Shown piece after piece: positions 62,426-64,000 of a stretch of DNA of 64,000 nt (position 1 is the stretch's first letter; each line of letters starts with the position of its first letter). The DNA is from Hyphomicrobiales bacterium (GTDB taxonomy: Bacteria; Pseudomonadota; Alphaproteobacteria; Rhizobiales; Beijerinckiaceae). The stretch lies in assembly GCA_930633525.1 (NCBI GenBank), contig CAKNFP010000002.1, positions 930,001 to 994,000 of the forward strand, written 5' to 3'. Both the position numbers and the translations under genes were made by a program. The notes under the pieces were generated by a model. That model was not told the DNA's origin, did not search any database, and saw only the letters and a program-made list of their open reading frames with translations.

Positions 62426-62432
62426 CCTTTAG

Positions 62433-62468
62433 TCCCATATATAGCACACCTATTGACATATATAGAAC
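62433..62468. promoter_or_regulatory. Operator-like dyad before the AtzG/amidase operon (copy 2, inverted)
   Basis: TCCCATATA (62433-62441) and TATATAG (62459-62465), with GCACACCTATTGACA between, is the reverse-orientation counterpart of 61023-61056. It lies about 115 bp upstream of the AtzG-like start. The conserved middle 'TTGACATATAT' also looks like a -35 region. Confidence 0.6.
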
Positions 62469-62581
62469 ATAAAGTCATCATTTGCCGCCTTAAAGGGCCT
62501 CAGTGAGATCTGGGCAGACAGCGCAGACAATTTGGACACGATCAGCCCGAACTCTCGTCATGAAGGTCGCGGAGCGTTTGC

Positions 62582-62803
62582 ATGAGTAACACCACTGATT
62601 TCGAGTCCAGGGACGTTGAAGCGACGGTTATCGATCTAGAATTCACCCGCCGTCGAGCGCGAGAGATGGGTCTGCGCTTGTCGGAAGAAGATCTGACCGA
62701 GATCACCGCAGGTATCAATGGACTACAACCTTTTCTGCAGAGGATCAGAAAGGGATTGGTTATGGGACAGCGTCCGCCGTTAGCGCCAGGATCGAAATCA
62801 TGA
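62582..62803 (+). CDS. AtzG-like small protein (DUF4089), probable partner of the downstream amidase
   Basis: 73 residues, acidic and helical ('ATVIDLEFTRRRAREMGLRL', 'SEEDLTEITAGINGLQPFLQ'). It overlaps the amidase start by an ATGA. Small proteins of this size directly before an AtzE-type amidase form a GatC-like complex with it, as AtzG does with AtzE in cyanuric-acid/biuret degradation. The GatCA-like architecture is the main evidence; similarity to AtzG is from pattern, not computed. Confidence 0.65.
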   Translation: MSNTTDFESRDVEATVIDLEFTRRRAREMGLRLSEEDLTEITAGINGLQPFLQRIRKGLVMGQRPPLAPGSKS

Positions 62804-64000
62804 CGGACGAGTTGGCATGGCTTGGAATTGCCGAAGGAAGCGCTCTCCTTCAAAGGAATGGTCTGAGTTCGGTCGAGTGGACAGAAGCGCTTCTAGCGCG
62901 CATCGAAAAGTACGATGATCGTCTTTGCTCGTCTTTGACGGTCATGACAGAGGAGGCATTGCTTCAGGCTCGGCAGGCTGACGAAGAGAGGGCGCAAGGC
63001 AGAGTGCGCGGCCCTTTGCATGGCGTTCCCATCGGGGTCAAGGATGTTGTTCAGATCGCCGGGTTCCCGACCAGCGCACATTCGGCGGTTCTGGCCGACA
63101 ATGTATCGCAGGCCGACGCGGAACTTGTGGTTCGGTTTCGTGACGCGGGCGCGGTTTTCCTTTCCAAGCATGCTCAGTATGAATTTTCATACGGTGGCCC
63201 GTCATTCGACTTACCGTGGCCGCCGGCACGAAACCCTTGGTCGCTTGATCGTATTCCGGGCGGATCGAGCAGTGGTAGCGGGGCTGCTGTTGCCGCCGGT
63301 TTTTGCGCTGGTGCCATTGGTACAGATGCCGGCGGTTCGATACGTCAGCCGTCGGCCTATTGCGGTATAACCGGGCTGAAGCCTACAGCCGGCCTTCTGC
63401 CACGAGACGGTATTATTCCTCTTTCGTTTTCCCTCGGCGAACCAGGGCCGATGGCTAGAAGCGCACTAGATTGCTCCTTGCTGCTCGACGTAATGACAGG
63501 CTGCAGGGAGGCCTCTCAACCCGATATTGATTTGGCCAGAGTGAGGATTGGTGTCCTATCAGACGTTTTTAATGGAGCAGTGTGGGTTGATCCTCAAGTA
63601 ATCACCGCGCTTCGGGCAGCGTTGGCCGTGTTTTCGGACGCCGGTGCGAGTGTCGCGAATATTGAATCACCGGACCTTCGCGATCTCGACGCCTGCGGCC
63701 GCATCATCCTCCTCACTGAAGGCTACGCAAATCACGAGAAGCTTTTGCTGGAAGATCCCTATCGCTACGGCAAAATCGGACGCCACAGGTTGATAATAGG
63801 CGCGTTTTTGTCTGCAGCCGATTATGTGCAGGCGATCCGAAAGAAGGCAATTCTTGCGGCTGAGATGGATAAATTATTCGATGAAGTCGATGTCCTGATT
63901 ACGGCAGGTGAAGTCTCTGGCGCGCCGAGATTCTCAGATGCTTCGGCAAGCTTCGGATTTACGGGAGAACCGTCTCTCCGGATGCCCTTCACGGTTTCCG
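62800..64000 (+). CDS. Amidase signature family enzyme (AtzE/GatA-like), C-terminus beyond window
   Basis: The first about 400 residues are present from the ATG at 62800. The catalytic triad is visible: Lys81 in 'HGVPIGVKDVVQIAG', the cis-Ser about residue 156 in 'IPGGSSSGSGAAVAAGFCAG', and the nucleophile Ser180 in 'GTDAGGSIRQPSAYCGITGL'. The 24-residue spacing of the two serines equals that in characterised amidases. It hydrolyses a C-N bond of an amide, biuret-like or carbamate substrate in the cytoplasm. Operon position behind an AtzG-like gene and an IclR-type operator suggests an inducible amide-nitrogen pathway. Confidence 0.92.
   Translation, partial: MTDELAWLGIAEGSALLQRNGLSSVEWTEALLARIEKYDDRLCSSLTVMTEEALLQARQADEERAQGRVRGPLHGVPIGVKDVVQIAGFPTSAHSAVLADNVSQADAELVVRFRDAGAVFLSKHAQYEFSYGGPSFDLPWPPARNPWSLDRIPGGSSSGSGAAVAAGFCAGAIGTDAGGSIRQPSAYCGITGLKPTAGLLPRDGIIPLSFSLGEPGPMARSALDCSLLLDVMTGCREASQPDIDLARVRIGVLSDVFNGAVWVDPQVITALRAALAVFSDAGASVANIESPDLRDLDACGRIILLTEGYANHEKLLLEDPYRYGKIGRHRLIIGAFLSAADYVQAIRKKAILAAEMDKLFDEVDVLITAGEVSGAPRFSDASASFGFTGEPSLRMPFTVS

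Noticed and set aside
1..64000. CRISPR array or long tandem repeats
   Set aside because: No regularly spaced repeats were seen on reading the window.

Overview
The window is high-GC DNA from an alphaproteobacterium, most likely of the Hyphomicrobiales (Bosea, Chelatococcus or Rhizobium-like). That placement rests on general gene content and codon style (FAD amino-acid dehydrogenases, many ABC uptake systems, IclR, LysR and WYL regulators) and is an inference. No rRNA gene, complete tRNA gene or CRISPR array was seen.

Positions 1-37390 look like a catabolic, heavily rearranged accessory region. From left to right: a truncated peptide-type ABC binding protein; an IclR regulator divergent from an operon (1952-11695) of hydantoinase/oxoprolinase A and B, a P5C-type aldehyde dehydrogenase, a three-subunit FAD amino-acid dehydrogenase and a class III aminotransferase; a gene graveyard (11.7-14.2 kb) with an asparaginase tail, an IS3 orfA stub and a frameshifted reverse transcriptase; a quinone oxidoreductase; an intact amino-acid binding protein; an HpcH-type aldolase with a semialdehyde dehydrogenase; a broken FAD oxidoreductase; and a LysR-linked operon (21337-27156) of amino-acid ABC transporter genes, an unusual alanine-racemase-like protein, a D-serine-deaminase-like PLP enzyme and an Ldh_2 reductase. 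Next come a TPP enzyme, an acyl-CoA dehydrogenase divergent from a CoA-transferase with a TetR gene, an M20 amidohydrolase stub truncated at a complete IS3 element, and a P4-type integrase. About 360 bp beyond the integrase start lies a tRNA 3'-end-like sequence that may be the right end of an integrated element.

Positions 37.5-53 kb look more like ordinary accessory chromosome: two WYL/YafY regulators (one at 35.0 kb, one at 37.5 kb with a glyoxalase/EVE cassette carrying matching operator-like palindromes), a P-loop kinase, an alpha/beta hydrolase, a broken S41 peptidase, a HlyD/small membrane protein pair, a Ca2+/H+ exchanger, a frameshifted PPK2, a SulP transporter, an AraC regulator and several small exported proteins.

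Positions 53.6-64 kb hold a large HExxH metalloprotease, an aspartoacylase-like hydrolase with a spermidine/putrescine-type ABC transporter, an IclR gene, a decayed inverted copy of that IclR gene with its operator, and an AtzG-like/amidase pair that runs off the window. The same operator-like sequence lies in front of both the transporter and the amidase operons.

The recurring theme is uptake and breakdown of nitrogenous small molecules (lactams or hydantoins, D-amino acids, amides, polyamine-like compounds). At least two segmental duplications have decayed: in one case each copy kept a different part of a transporter.
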